From Capitella teleta (lineage: Eukaryota > Annelida > Polychaeta > Capitellidae): 64,000 nucleotides of DNA. A model generated the notes under the pieces. That model ran no database searches. It had not been told where the DNA came from and was given only the letters and a program-made list of their open reading frames with translations. A program made the translations under genes and the position numbers. Below are positions 11,055-24,600 of the stretch, one piece after another. Every line of letters begins with the position of its first letter. Position 1 is the stretch's first letter. The stretch lies in assembly GCA_000328365.1 (NCBI GenBank), contig KB300094.1, positions 423,598-487,597 of the forward strand. Direction: 5' to 3'.

Positions 11055-13562
11055 GACTTTTGTCCTCGTTCCTGTAGTGTGCAAGTGTAATGTTTGTCTT
11101 TAATCATGTTACACTCCTCGTACATGTAATAATCATTTTTGATATGCAATTTTGAGCTTCTAGCAGCGGTTAATAAACTCAAACCTCGTATAATTAATTC
11201 GCACTGCTCTTTGATCAAGCATTGTTTATCAATTGCATGTGCAGCAAAGGTCGGGATGGCTGAACACCAGCCTCTCGCCAGATCTCACCGCCCCCTTTGT
11301 GGCGAATTTTCTCTTTGCACTAACATAATAAATACACATACAATAACTGCATACGTTGGGTACATTGACAGTTCCAAGAGAGGGCTATCGGCAGCATAAT
11401 GAAGGTGTGAGCGGTTCAAAACACTCCACGGATAAGCATGGAATGAATGGATAGCTAAGCAACTTGTGGAAATACGGATGGAAACTCACACTTCAATCGC
11501 GGCTTCGGAGGCAGACGCTCAGCACTTCCACCATGATCCGCTCTTCGTGGCAGGTATACAAGCGCAACGCGATTCCAGCCGCTACGCTACGGGATATAGG
11601 GCAAAGTTCTTGCCAAGGGAGTAGAGCTATACTCGCTTTATCTTTCCATAATATATCTGCATGTGGGCGAGCTCTCTACCTCTCTCTCCCCATTTGGGTG
11701 AAATGTGAAACAGAAGTATCTATTATGCATGTTTTGCCTCAAATAATCATCTTGTATCCATCTTTTTAACTTTTGCTTTGGTCATTGCCTCGATTATTTG
11801 ATAGGTGGGCCATCAATATGCTGTATACTTCCACCGTGTTGTACTTAGGAAGAAAACACTTGGTTTGTCTGGTTATAGCCTGCTTGTCGTTCTTCCTTCT
11901 TCATAGATGTATTATATCTTATGCGTTCTTTATTCTCTTGCATGTCATGTTTTTTTTATGTATTTCATTAGGTTTTGTCTTCTTTAGTTCTTGGATAATC
12001 TACAATCTTAGCATCTCGACACCACTAGCAATACAGCAGAATCATTTGCAACACGCAAAAATCCAATACACTTTTCTCAAATTTTGCCCCTCACTTGAAT
12101 CCCATTCATTTCAAAGCAACCCACTTATATATTATTTGTTGCCCGTGTTTCACGGTGTGTAAGAGCCAGTTTTGGTGCGCATGCATCTTGTTTATTGGTG
12201 AGATAGCTGATGATGAGGATGAACATGAAGATGATTCAACTAGTGAAATACAATCATGAACACAACTAAATAAGAATGTCATTGGGGAAAACTCACGATA
12301 AGAGTAAAATTGACAAGAGTCTAAAATATAAACTTACCGCCATTTAAGGTCTCCAAACGGTAGTTACACGGTATACGAGGTGGATACTTTTCAGGAACGG
12401 TGTCCTATATATACATGGTAAACAAACCAAGTTCTTTATCTACGTATAATGCATCTATATGTACTATAATACACTACCTTTTTACCAGTATTCCCAATAA
12501 CGGCGCTTCCCGCACATTATTGTAGATAAGTCATGTTTCTCGATCGAACCGTCCATTATTGTGGTCGGTTTACTGTATACCAAATCACAAGCTTCTTAGT
12601 TTGAGTCAAGCACTTACGTAATACCGAACTAAACATAAATTATATAAGAGAATCAGAAGACCCTCAGTCCGTTCTTTCACCAAAATGCTGACTTTATAAC
12701 TTCATAATTATATGCATAAAAATGTAGACTCACGTTTGAATGACCTTGTTACACTATCTCCTTGTGAGGATAACTAGACTTTATACTCGTGCCCTGTACA
12801 TGATACATGCCCCCGATAATTATGGGGTAACTGTATCGTATTACTGTCGAACCTCTATATACCGTCAACTGCAACAGCGAGTGCAAGCGACGGTCGCGCC
12901 TACCAGCGGCAAACGGCGTAAACGAAATGTAGTTCGATGCTAAGTAATTTCTATTCCCGAAATTCCTTGCAACCCGGTGGCGACAACAGAGGCAACTCGC
13001 CAGCATTCTGCGGCGCTGACCGCTCGGTCGGTCACGTCGCCTCTGGAAAGGCAGGTTTATCGTCCCCTTTTCTGTCGTTCAATCTGTGCTCGCGACACAC
13101 ATATTCAGTTCATTTCCCTTCGGAGTATCCACAGCGTCAGCATTAACATATATTGGTGGCTGCGTAGTGCGATTCCCACGGTGACTAGAATGATTTACCG
13201 CACCTTCCCTTCTTATAAACTGTACGATTTTCTTTTTGATTGTGATTTACGATGACTAATTCAATTTTATATATATCCGGTGTTCAATGCATATTAATGA
13301 GTCTTCGTCACTATCCAAAATTCCTCATTAAAATTTCAATATTCATAACTGAATATTATCAATCAGTTGTGATGCCCATGTCGCCATTGATCAACATGCA
13401 TTGTCCCTTCATAACGGTTTTTCGTGGGTCTGCACCATAACGCAAAAAGACATAACGCAATCTCACAATATTCTGCGAAGCACATTCATATAATTAATTA
13501 TATTAATTATATAATTAATTATATGTGCATCACAAATCAAACACCGGTTGTGGTGTGGGTCG

Positions 13563-15077
13563 TTATATTCCTCTGGCTCCTCGCCATCCAGCTCTTAGTT
13601 GCCGGCTCAGCATTTCTCGTATGCTCTTGTAGCTGGCATCGTGTGCTCGACTATGGTTTTCTTCTGGATCTGTCCTGTGGTCGTAGAGCTCAACACCATG
13701 CAATGCATTCCAGTCGGGCTCAAATTTGGGCTCGTTAGAGAATTTGACCCACTCTGTGTATCGGAAACTCGGTGTCCGCATGGTGTAGCCCATGACGCTA
13801 CCAATTTTTTGATGAGACCGAGGAAACTGCGAGAATGCAACATCTTTCCAATCTTTGGACGAATTAGACAGGACAAGTGGCATCAGACTCTCTCCCTCCG
13901 TACACAGCGTCACGTTGCTGCTGTCTCGAGGACAAACAGGCAGACTGGGAAAACCAGCTGCTTCCACCAAAGTGGGGAACAGGTCAACGTATTCGGTGAT
14001 GTGCTCAGTGACAATTCCCTTGTCAGTGACACCTGGAATGTGGACCATCATGGGAGCATGAGTAGCCAGCTCAAAATTTGTCTGTTTGGACCACTCTCCG
14101 TGTTCTCCAAGTTGCCAACCATGGTCACCCCAGAAGGAGATGATGGTGTTCTTGTCTAGGCCTAAACGTTTAAGCTCATCAACGACATATCCGATGAGGT
14201 AGTCGGTGTAGGATATAGCACTGTAGTAGGCTCTCCTTAACTCCAATGTTTTGAAATCTGGAATGGTAGAGTTGATGTCTCCAGTAATGTTGAGTCCTTT
14301 CATGTCTGGGTAAGCAGCAATGCCATCATATCTGTGCCATGCAATGGAGGGCATTTCAGTAGGGGCGTAAGGGTTATCAGGCAGGCGTATTTCTTTGGCA
14401 GGGTATAGATCGAGAAACTCCTCAGGAAAGATGAACGGGAGGTGGGGCTTGTGGAATCCCACTGCCAGGAAGAACGGCTTTGAGGCATTCGTCAGCTGTT
14501 GAAGGACAGACTTTGCCTTCTGGGCAATCTGAATGTCTGGTAGCTCTTTCTCCTCGCGCATTTTCTTCGAAACAGCTTTCCAACTACCATGCTTTTTGTT
14601 TTTCCAGTGCTGTTCATTGGGGGCATGGTAATATGGCAAGGACCACGACACAGGGTCATCGTCTCCCGAGGCAACTGGTCCAGGGTGGAAGATCTTTCCC
14701 AAACCAATCGATGTGTATCCATTGTTTTTGAAGAACTGTGGAATTGTTACAAAGTCTCCGCCCACTTTCCTGAAATAGTGTTCTGAGCTGTAGACGTGAG
14801 TTGTGTCCGGCCGTCGACTGGTCAATGTAGACGACCTGCTTGGGTTGCAAACCGACTGCTGGACATAGGCTTTCTTTAGTAATAGACTCTTGGAAGCAAG
14901 TTCATCCAGATGTGGGGTGTGCATCTTCGGGTGAACCGGAGCAGGGAAATCCGGTCCATAGTAACATCCAAGTTGTTGTCTCATGTCATCGGAGACGAAA
15001 AACAGAACATTCGGCTTTCCATACACAGCAGCACAGGACGCAAATAGCAATAATAGAAGTGTGATATCCATGATCAA
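13563..15077 (-). CDS. Iduronate-2-sulfatase-like lysosomal sulfatase, single exon
   Basis: Predicted to remove 2-O-sulfate from iduronate in heparan and dermatan sulfate in the lysosome. The 504-residue frame opens with a signal peptide (about residues 1-20). It has the first metal-binding pair in FFVSDD (D30, D31) and the formylglycine signature C77-N-P-S-R, whose cysteine is oxidised in active sulfatases. Next come RRPDTTHVY, GLGKIFHPG (K128, H131), FHKPHLPF (H209) and the second metal site WGDHGWQLGEHGEW (D318, H319). The C-terminal half ends with LYDHRTDPEEN. Six or so N-glycosylation sequons are present. Human IDS is 550 residues and has nine exons; this copy is shorter and uninterrupted. 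All catalytic motifs are intact, so it looks functional. It lies between the two SLC16 copies on the same strand. A second in-frame ATG (15071) could also start it. Confidence 0.93.
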   Translation of the reverse strand: MIMDITLLLLLFASCAAVYGKPNVLFFVSDDMRQQLGCYYGPDFPAPVHPKMHTPHLDELASKSLLLKKAYVQQSVCNPSRSSTLTSRRPDTTHVYSSEHYFRKVGGDFVTIPQFFKNNGYTSIGLGKIFHPGPVASGDDDPVSWSLPYYHAPNEQHWKNKKHGSWKAVSKKMREEKELPDIQIAQKAKSVLQQLTNASKPFFLAVGFHKPHLPFIFPEEFLDLYPAKEIRLPDNPYAPTEMPSIAWHRYDGIAAYPDMKGLNITGDINSTIPDFKTLELRRAYYSAISYTDYLIGYVVDELKRLGLDKNTIISFWGDHGWQLGEHGEWSKQTNFELATHAPMMVHIPGVTDKGIVTEHITEYVDLFPTLVEAAGFPSLPVCPRDSSNVTLCTEGESLMPLVLSNSSKDWKDVAFSQFPRSHQKIGSVMGYTMRTPSFRYTEWVKFSNEPKFEPDWNALHGVELYDHRTDPEENHSRAHDASYKSIREMLSRQLRAGWRGARGI

Positions 15078-15797
15078 GCATCAGCTATCCACCGAATATT
15101 CACAAACTGAGCAGCGATATTCCTTGCGGTCGGTATCTCAGAGTGAATTGCATAATAATCTTGTGTGACAAACACGTGCTTCGATATTCGGTGACCTGGA
15201 ACAACCAGGGGTCGCTTCACCTTAAACGCAGATAGCAAATAATATATGCAGTCATCCTCGTGATTCATGAATATGAATATGTTACAAACCCATCAATCGT
15301 GTGACTGCAGCATTGATCTGAAAATTGCGTGGCACTTTTAATTAATTAATAACAGATGCTGTAATGAAAAAAAAAGTGAACCGACAACGGTGAAGGAAAA
15401 CACAGCGTGGAATTTGTGCAAATAAAAGAGATTTATTGCCAATTGCATCAACGTGAGAATAAAGTATCGAAAATATTCTTATAACAATTCTTATAATTTT
15501 GTATAGAATATTGCTGTCATCTTTGAAATAGGCACATTGTGGCTGAGGTATGGAATATACGTATAGATAAACATACCTGCCAATAAAACCTGAATAAAAG
15601 CATGCAACGAGATAAGAATATGTGATAAAGAAGCTATAACTGAAAAGGTATCACATGTAATTATGTTTAAAATGTTCGATTATGACAACCATGCATAGTT
15701 GAGAATATAATCCTAATAAACATACTGAAATACACGTAATCCTAAAATGGAACATGTTTGCAAGAACACCCTTCATATTCCGATCGTCATCACAGTC

Positions 15798-18663
15798 TTA
15801 AGTCATCACAAGTTCAATCGGTGCAGGCTTATTCGTGTAGCAACGAGAGTGCGACACCTTGACTAGCAAACAGCACGCCACACCTGAGAAGATAAATGCT
15901 GCTCCTGCCAGGATGAATGGCGGTCCGTACGATCCGACGTAATCGTAGAGAATACCTACAATTTCATTTTAAAGTGTTCAGAATTAATACTAATTAAACA
16001 AATTATGTGTACTAGTTAAGTAGTCGTGATCTTGGTAAGGACATTCAACACCTTATCGGTTATGCAGCTGATTGAACTGGTACAATGACTCGCAGGCGTC
16101 AAGCTTCGGGTCATCTTGACAGTCTTTTATAAAAGTAATTGCATTATTATCACTTAATATCACGAGCTTATCAATCAAATCCTTATTGCTTGAGGATTGT
16201 TCTATTATATTCTGCATCTATAGTTCATGTTCCTCAACGATCCAATGATCCTCAATGATCAAAACAACGTTCCTCAATGATCAAAACACTCACCGGCAAT
16301 CACAGGTCCGACTGAAAAAGCCACGCCTTGAAACATCGCCACCAGTCCAAGAGCATTGGTCAGCTGGTCAAGTCCCAAGAGCTCGACCAATATAATAGGT
16401 CGTAAGGATGTCCAAGTGCCTGTAACAATAATATTGTGACAGTCATATCCACATGAAAATATCTTATTTATAAATTGGCATAATCAATGACTTCTTGATA
16501 TTTCAGCTAATCCAGAGGCTAAATCTAGAGCATTATCACTCGAGCTGTGCTAAGATGTACCACCTAACCACTATAATTCCATTGTCTCAAAAATTATATT
16601 TATCTGAAAATCAATTTAAAATAAATGCATTATTACAATAATCTACATGTAGGCTAATGGTGGGTTGAAAGTATAGTCACCTTCAAGACCGCAAAAATAC
16701 ATGTATACGTGACATGGTACCTATATTATAACGTAATGAGATACTCAAGACAGGGTGATATATTATCATTCCTGTCTTGAGCATGTAATTACGTTATAAA
16801 TTGTGTATCAGTAAGAAATGGATTTAATATATTTGCACATTTAAGCACTTGTTATTTCAACCACACAACAATGTTGATATTACGACAAAAATATATTAAT
16901 ATTCAAAAAAAAAAAAAAAAGGTTTCTACTATTTTGCATCAGAATTGAAATTTGTGATTTGGTTGTTTCATTTCATTTCATTTCATTTCGTTTCATTTCT
17001 TGAAATTTCTTTAAATTTCATGAAATTTTCAAAGATTTTGTACGATAAGATCGACCCTGGAGAATTGTATGCACCTCAATTTAATTATGAATAACAAAGA
17101 TCAGAAGCGTTCAGCTACTCACCCATACACATTCCAAAGACTGCAGCTTCGATTGCCAGTAAATAGAAGGTGTGAGAGTATGCAATGGCAATGCAAGAAA
17201 GACCCCCAACGAACAGAGCTACTGCATTCACCCACAAACAGCTCACGCTTGGCATGTTGGATATCCATCCCGCCAGCAAGCGAGCAGCAGTGTTGGTGGC
17301 TCCAATGATGGAAAGCAGAAGAGCAGACTGACCGCTGGTCACTCCTGGTTGCTGAACAGCGTAATCCGGTAGCAACGTAATTATGGTCAGATGAGCTGAG
17401 GTAATATCAGAACTGGATGAACATTCAACTTTCAAAGTAATACGTACTGGTCCAGAATACGAAGCAAATGGCACAGAGAAGGAACACTGGATTGGACATC
17501 AATCCCAAGCCTGTCATCCTCATCATCTCATCTCTCCAGTTGGCCCACTTGTCTTTGGGCTTCATTTGTACGTCATCCTCGATGTAGATATCCCCGTTGG
17601 CAATGTTATATAAGCTACGAGTACTGTGCTCCCTGTATTCGGGTAGTTTTGTGAGGCTTCCATTGTAAAACAGATCTTTCCTGGATGACAGTAAACCTGT
17701 CGACGAACCTAGATTGACACGGTTGCGTGTTGTTAACGATGGTGTGCTCTTAGCTAATCCATTGCTAAGTTTTTCTTCGTACTGGGGAATATGATGGTAA
17801 CTGTGAGATTTTTCACATTCCCCGGAGAGTATCTTCAACCGTGGATTCACAACTGTTAGTAGCGACTTTTGTTCTTCAGAATTTTCAATTGATTTGAAAG
17901 TATTTTTCTTCTTTTTGGAATTATGCACTGGTAGATAGAGAGCTCCGCAGGCCAAACAGTTCAAGGTGATTCCTGAGATGATGAGTAAAGCTCCTTTCCA
18001 TCCGTATTCAGTCTGAAGGTAGTTACAAAGAGGCGAATAGATGAAGGCACCGATCCCGGATCCACTGGACGTTATTCCATTGGCAAGAGCCCGCTTCTTC
18101 TCAAAATAAAATCCCACAGCAATGATAGATGGCAAGTACACCATGCAGATTCCTAAACCTAAAACAAAATACAATTTACATACAATCCAGTGCTAGTAAT
18201 AATATATACTCACCACCTAGGAAACCATACGTAATAGTTAGCACAGTGATGCTATTGGCAAGAGTACTCAAAGCGAATGACACGGAGCAGATTATTGCCC
18301 CAGCCATGGCCACAGTGCGAATGCTGAAGGCATTAACAAGGGCACTCACAAATGGTCCTATGGATAATACACTGCAAACAATACCATCATATAACAACAA
18401 CATCATCACTCACCCATCATGAGACTGCTACCCATGAGGGCAGACCCCACCAACGCCGTTCTCCCTTTGCTTTCTCCGAAGTAACTCTGCAGTTCGAGGA
18501 AGAACACGCCAAAAGAGAACATGACCCCATCGAGCAGAACCATGGCCATGAAACAACCGAGGCACACTGCCCAGCCCCAGCCTCCATCAGGAGCAGCTGG
18601 GAATTCCTCATCGTCTTCATCCTCTCCGGTTGCCTCACCTTTTAACTGTGGTACATCGGCCAT
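15798..18663 (-). CDS. SLC16 family (monocarboxylate-transporter-like) permease, copy 2
   Basis: Tandem duplicate of the 4.8-8.3 kb gene. Six coding exons: 18663-18414, 18357-18214, 18158-17448, 17395-17123, 16419-16294, 15955-15798; phase-1 introns throughout, 553 residues. It carries the same PDGGWGW, FYFEKKRALANGIT and SGSGIG signatures. The start at 18663 (MADVPQL) follows a good splice acceptor (ATCTTCACAG), implying a 5' non-coding exon upstream. Most of exons 3, 4 and 5 are nearly identical to copy 1 even at silent sites, while exon 1, the lysine-rich part of exon 3 and the last exon differ. The last exon adds seven codons before the shared PIELVM tail. Substrate unknown. Confidence 0.9.
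16726..16799. repeat. Hairpin (29-bp arms) in intron 4 of SLC16 copy 2
   Basis: The left arm (16726-16754; TTATAACGTAAT, ACTCAAGACAGG) is complementary to the right arm (16771-16799; CCTGTCTTGAG, TGTAATTACGTTATAA) with a 16-bp AT-rich loop. Either a very small foldback element or a structured intron segment. Confidence 0.75.
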
Positions 18664-21600
18664 TCCTGTGAAGATAACATTCACGCTATTAGCCTATGAG
18701 CTTCGTTCGACAACTGTAACTTCCAATTGTGTGGAGTACTCCAATCAGCTGATCAACCACTCAGCTCGATACTTGAAACTCACTACTGATGCCACTCTCT
18801 GCGATATATCTAGGCTGGATTTAAAGCAATATATAAAAACATACAGAAATGATGACAATTTTTTTTTCAGGGATGCAATACATTAATTACGCACACAAAC
18901 TGGCGAACTGAAAACCCATTACTGAAAAAAACATATGATCAGATTGTATGCAAAATCCGAACCCTGGATTAAAATACATACAGATGCGTCCCCCCCAGCT
19001 GAAATCAATTATCAAACACCATGCAAGGCGAGAATGTTATGACCCAGTGAAATCAAATACATGTACTTATGCGTGTGACCAGGCCATGGGTGTCATGCAA
19101 TGCAATGCAGTTGACTCCGAGTGCAGGCAAGGCGATAACCCGCACGTAGAAGCCACGACCTTCACACTAAAATATGTTACAACCCTAAAAGCGCCAATCT
19201 TACTGCACAAGAGGTTTATGATGCGAGTGAACCAAAGCCATGCTACCTAGTATGTGTTTTTTATAGCTAGAGCGTGGGTGTTTTAATGTTCATCAGTGAT
19301 GCATAAATTGTCAGGACAGGATGTCACCGGTCTGTGCCTATTCAAGGATATTTAAAGAACGCATTCACTCGAATGGCCTGGATTTTCGATCAGTGTTGTA
19401 TTAAATAATTATTACTTGTATTGTTGTAATAAATATTAATACTATACCTTGTACCTTCACTCAAGCGGCATAAGGGCATTTTACGGTAACCCTGCTTATC
19501 CAATGTGCCATTAAAAATTAAAGAAACAGTTCCACTATAGGGTTTTTATGATCAAAACACGTATTTTTTTTCTTTTCTTTCAGGTCTTATTTCGTTATGC
19601 TTATAGAATACAATGATCACTTTTGATCCATCTGGGGCTTCAAAAGGAATAACCAATCAGGTAAAATAAATAGCCCGATCCAACTCACTTGGATAGGTCG
19701 AGGTGTCGTGTAAGTTAGTTAAATTAGTCGTAAGGTACCACGACAATATTCTGTTAATGTGTGTTATGTCTGTATTTGGGGCAAAATTTAGTTAAAAGTA
19801 TTATTTCAAGCGTCTGGTGATAAGTTGAAAGCTCTAAATTTCATGATATTATTGTTTTATCGTTCATTTTCAAGTGGCGATGTTGACTTAGCCATTACCA
19901 TAGCAACGGTTTTAAGTGCAGCTCTCCTTGTGGTCAAAACAGTGCTAGATAAACAAGGCGGAAAAACTTGAAGGAGCAAATCCACACAATTGATATTTCT
20001 ATAATTAATGGTCTTTATTGTCATGTAAAATATTATTTTGTGTTGGAATGACTAATTAGCGTTGTATATTTTGCGAATTTGGTGTTATAATATTGTTATT
20101 GGCCAATAGTGTTGATCTGCATTAACTGCTAATCTGGATTGGGGCACAACTATCTGAGTTCTTTATAAAGGGTGCAATTTTATTCATGGATCATGGGGTC
20201 ACGGCCCATATCATGAGCCTATAGCCGAATTTCATACTCATTACTGTAAGTTACTTACGTAATAATTGTATCAAGATATCGAACTCCAATGTGACGATGA
20301 TTGCTCGAATTGTATTGCATTCAATTACGCTAGTAGATCTTATGATGGAATAAAAAGTTGATAATCGAACATTGTTAATAATGTTAAAGTTATTAATGTT
20401 ATTGTTATTATCAATTAATGCAAAACCTCGGGTTGTTATATCTTGAAGGGTTGCGTTCGTAATGAACAACTGTTCAAATTAAAACGATAAATTCGCAGTA
20501 AAACAAACCAATATATCATGTTAAACCAATATGAATATAAGTTACGTCTTGAACAATTGTGTTGCAGCATTTTATGTATATATGCAGTAGCAGTACAGGA
20601 AGGTTTACAACACACCTTGAGCAGTCAGTTTAATACGTTGGCAGAACGGTATACGACCAACGTAGGATCATACAAACCTCAGGCCATTGACCTTCAGTAT
20701 TATTTAGTATTGATATACTAAATATTTCAATACAGCTAAGCTTTTCTTTTATACTTGTATCGATAATGTTTTGGCCGCATAACATCATAACTCCATCAAG
20801 GTCAGAGAGAGTAATCCCAGATCAACATTCAGTATGCCACAGTTATGTAACATATGGTGGATTACGTCATTAAAATATATCATATTAAACCAATAACCTT
20901 ATTTGAAGCATGCAAACAAAGTAATGATATAGATTCTCCCAATTAAATGCCATACATCAAGGCTCACCAAGGCCCCATCTGCATCGCACCTGTTTTCAAG
21001 GTAATTTGGCGATATTCTCCTATCTGATTGAGCCATTGCATGTAATTATATCCTCCCTTTGTGATGCTGGTTTTATACGCGGAATACCTGCCAACACCGT
21101 TGTCCCTTCTCCAAATGGATCCAAAAATTTATGTTGCTTTTACTCTTTGGGGATCAGCCTTTGTTCTTGATCAGACCGGTGTCATTTTTCAGGTAGGGTC
21201 TCCACTCTCACCTGCATCGATTGCTGAGCAGAAACCCACAATAACATCAACCAATCAATATATGGCTCCATACTCGACGCTTCGGGAGATTTCGAATTGT
21301 CTACAAAACACTCAATTCTGCAGCAGCGGATATGTGTTCAACGAGCGCGCGTGTCATGCTATAATTGTGATTGACAGGTACGTTGGCAGGGAAAGCAGAT
21401 TACAGATGAAGCTCTGCACCCTACAGCAATGGTTTAATTTAGGATTATGCAACACTGTAGCATGTGCTAATACTAATTTGTATACTATTATATTATACTA
21501 TTATAATGTGCACCCACGCCTTCGACGAATGCTTGAGTGACCGTGTAATATTTGATTTTTGTCTGCATTTGAAATATATATAAATGATACTCACAGACAG

Positions 21601-24600
21601 AATGCCAAACTGCAAATTCATTGACACACTGCACTACATCCCCTCTGCACACTTGCACGTTGATAAATGAGCTCTGGGTAATAACTGTAGCCGCCGCGGG
21701 GTAAGGCCGAAGTTCTTTCAATGAACCCACGTTTTGCTATACCTCTGCCTGGCTAGCCTCGTCTCGAGTATCATGCCGACAACATGCTGTGGTGTTAAGA
21801 ACATAGCCGACGAGTGGGGTACCTATTTGACTGGCTGTGGCGCAATTAATTTAACTTGCGATCAATAGGCGTGGGCTGAATTACTAGAACTTTCGATCAT
21901 CAGATTTGGGTTTAATTTCAAGGATATCTGAATGGCCGGAATGCATGGAACATGAAATTAACCCTCGACTGAGCATCACCCTGGAGTTCGTGATTCCTGG
22001 GCAGTGTATTGACCATGAATAATCTCATGTTCACATCACACAACACCATCAAATAGAATTATAAAGTGACATGAATATTTCAGTTACCAACTGAGTTCAA
22101 TGAAATATCTGGACAATTGCATGTGAGTTGTTGATCATTGAAATTGCACCATAAATTGCAAATTGCTGACTAAATGCATCCTGTGATTACAGCACATTGC
22201 TGTAGTACCAGCTGTCAGTTCATCCGGTGTTTGCAAAATGAACTCTTGCTTTGGTGGCGATAGCATTAGACAGACCGAACTGTATACCCTCTGTTGTCGT
22301 TGATTTTTTCCTTGCGAAGCATTCACTGAACTAGTTCAATAAAAATATGTATGCACTTGGTTTACACAAGGTGTCAGCGCAGAAATACTCTGTGTTCAAT
22401 CTTATTCTTTAATTCGAGATTTTGAAGGTTGAATGCTACAATCATCGCATTATCAGTGATTGGTTACATTGAATGGTAGTAACACGCAATTGAGTAAAAC
22501 TGGATCACGACAGAACAACTATTCGACACTTAAATCTGTCACAAATATTATTTAATAGTTGAGTGCTAATTATTTTGATGGACAGTCATGCGGGTCAACT
22601 GATATTGAGCTACCAAATCAACTGGGACCAAAACTTCCATTGACTGTGAATTTGCTCTATATATAACAGCTATTTTAACAATGGAATGGTTATATTATCT
22701 CCTCAATATCAAGGAAACACATTTAATTCATGCTTAATACTCATTTAACGGGTATTCCCTCGGTAAATCACTTCTTTAATATGCACTCTTTCTTTATCAT
22801 GCCATTCCAATCAAGTTATCTCCATACTAGTAATCTCTTGAATTCATATCTCAGCATAATGTTCTTCCTCTGTCTTGAAAACGGTGGATTATTTCGATGG
22901 TGTATGCTTCAAAATACACATAGTTCGCCGACCATTAACTGACATTAAATTCAGCCTTGAGAGTGAAACCAAAACTGCAGGTTCTTGTCTCGTTTGTTTT
23001 CCTTTCACTAGGAACCATAGCCTACATACCTGAGTGTATTATATAGTTGTGTGGACCAGCCCGATTCCAACACACTTTTAACACGAATGAGGTAAGATGT
23101 ACCGTTAATCATAACAAACGTGATGAAACGATCAGCTATTTAGGTAGCAATCTGTACTTGTCTAATAATCTATTTAATTGATCTGTTAAATATAGGCCTA
23201 ACGATCAGCTGCCTGATACATGGAAGACGCATATTCCTTAGCACTAATTGATCGAATGAGGTTACCTGTTAAGAAAATGGGTTACTGATGAAATAAATGG
23301 GTTTTCAAAATCTTTATCTTGATTTCTTCCTGCAAACCTCGTAGTTCCTAGATTGCACTATATCCTCTCACCTTGACACACGCGTGAGAAATTCTATAGT
23401 ACATATACGACTATATTATAAGGTAATCACCCTGTGCTCTGCATTCAGGGACTGTGACGTACGGCGCCATGCTGCCAGTATGGATACCAGCAGCAAACAC
23501 AGTATATTCTGAATTAACTCACCTTAACGAGTCACATTGAGTGCCACCGCTCATCGGATCCCTCAGCAATCAGCTGATGCGAATCTTTATCGACGATCTA
23601 TTTAAAAAGAGAAACCTCGAGGGAAAAAAATCATTGGTTCCTGTGCAATGGGTTCTATGAATGGAAGCTTCTATGCCAGTGAAGCAAGGAAAATCGATGT
23701 CAAGACCTCATTCGACCTGTGATGCAATCAGTTATCAAGGTGGATATGTTGGACGCTGGTGGTGAATTGTTACGGAACTGTGTTCTCACGGTTGATATAT
23801 AATAATTACGTGATGTATATTAGTGAGTTACGATGTGTTGAATGCAACTGCAGGGAGGCTCAAGGATGAATAAATTTTTAAAAGGGTGTCTAACTTCGCT
23901 CCTTTCTTTCTTTTCTTTTCTTTTTATCTAGGCCTACTATGTCTGCCGATCGACCTAGTTAGTCGGTGTAGTTGATAGTCATAACAACATGATGATTGTA
24001 TGGTTTCTTAATTATATAATAAATCATGTCAGGTTAAGATTTTTACTTGTGTTTTTCTCTCTTGTGTTCAGTTAAATCGATTTAAGTTACCGCACGTAGG
24101 TCTTAATTATAAAGGTCCAATGCGAGATTTGAACTTTATGAGTTTGCGATTAATGATTTATGGTAAGGACAAAGCCAATATTTTTATTTTTTTTTTTTTT
24201 TTTTTTGTATTCGGGAAACGCTTCGAGTATTATGATGACTGAGAATGATGTAGCTGAGGTCACTGGATTAGTGATTCGAAGAGGTCGACCTAAGAATGCA
24301 CATTTTCGGGTGTGAAATTCAGAATCCGGGCTGTTTTCATAATAGCCTACGTTCAAAAAATCCACCAACATTTGAATGACATTTTATGTTTATTGAACAG
24401 TGTGCGTCTTTATAGCTTTGTTTGTAACATTGTATTAACCATTGAACCCATGTAAATCAAGGCATGCCAGCCGCAATTGCCTTTATAGCTTTGCTTTGCA
24501 TAGTGCCTGGACTTCATGTTCCATGAATTGTAGTTTGCCTGACTATGCTATTCCAAGGCATGTCTTCCCTCTAAGTTTAGAAAGATTAGCTCCCCGTGGA

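Larger units (their letters stand above)
8272..13562. other. No gene seen; repeat-bearing spacer
   Basis: Apart from the repeats listed separately I see no supported exon. Open frames at 10272-10601 and 11773-12162 encode no recognisable domain and are low-complexity or hydrophobic chance frames. A TA-rich palindrome built from ATAATTAATTAT occurs at about 13489-13523, just downstream of the sulfatase stop. Confidence 0.5.

Noticed and set aside
11773-12162. 129-codon hydrophobic frame that might look like a membrane protein
   Set aside because: T-rich DNA yields Phe/Leu/Ile runs by chance; no family motif.
21061-21540. 159-codon open frame, the longest in the 19-27 kb interval
   Set aside because: No recognisable domain, irregular composition, no splice context; not supported as a gene.
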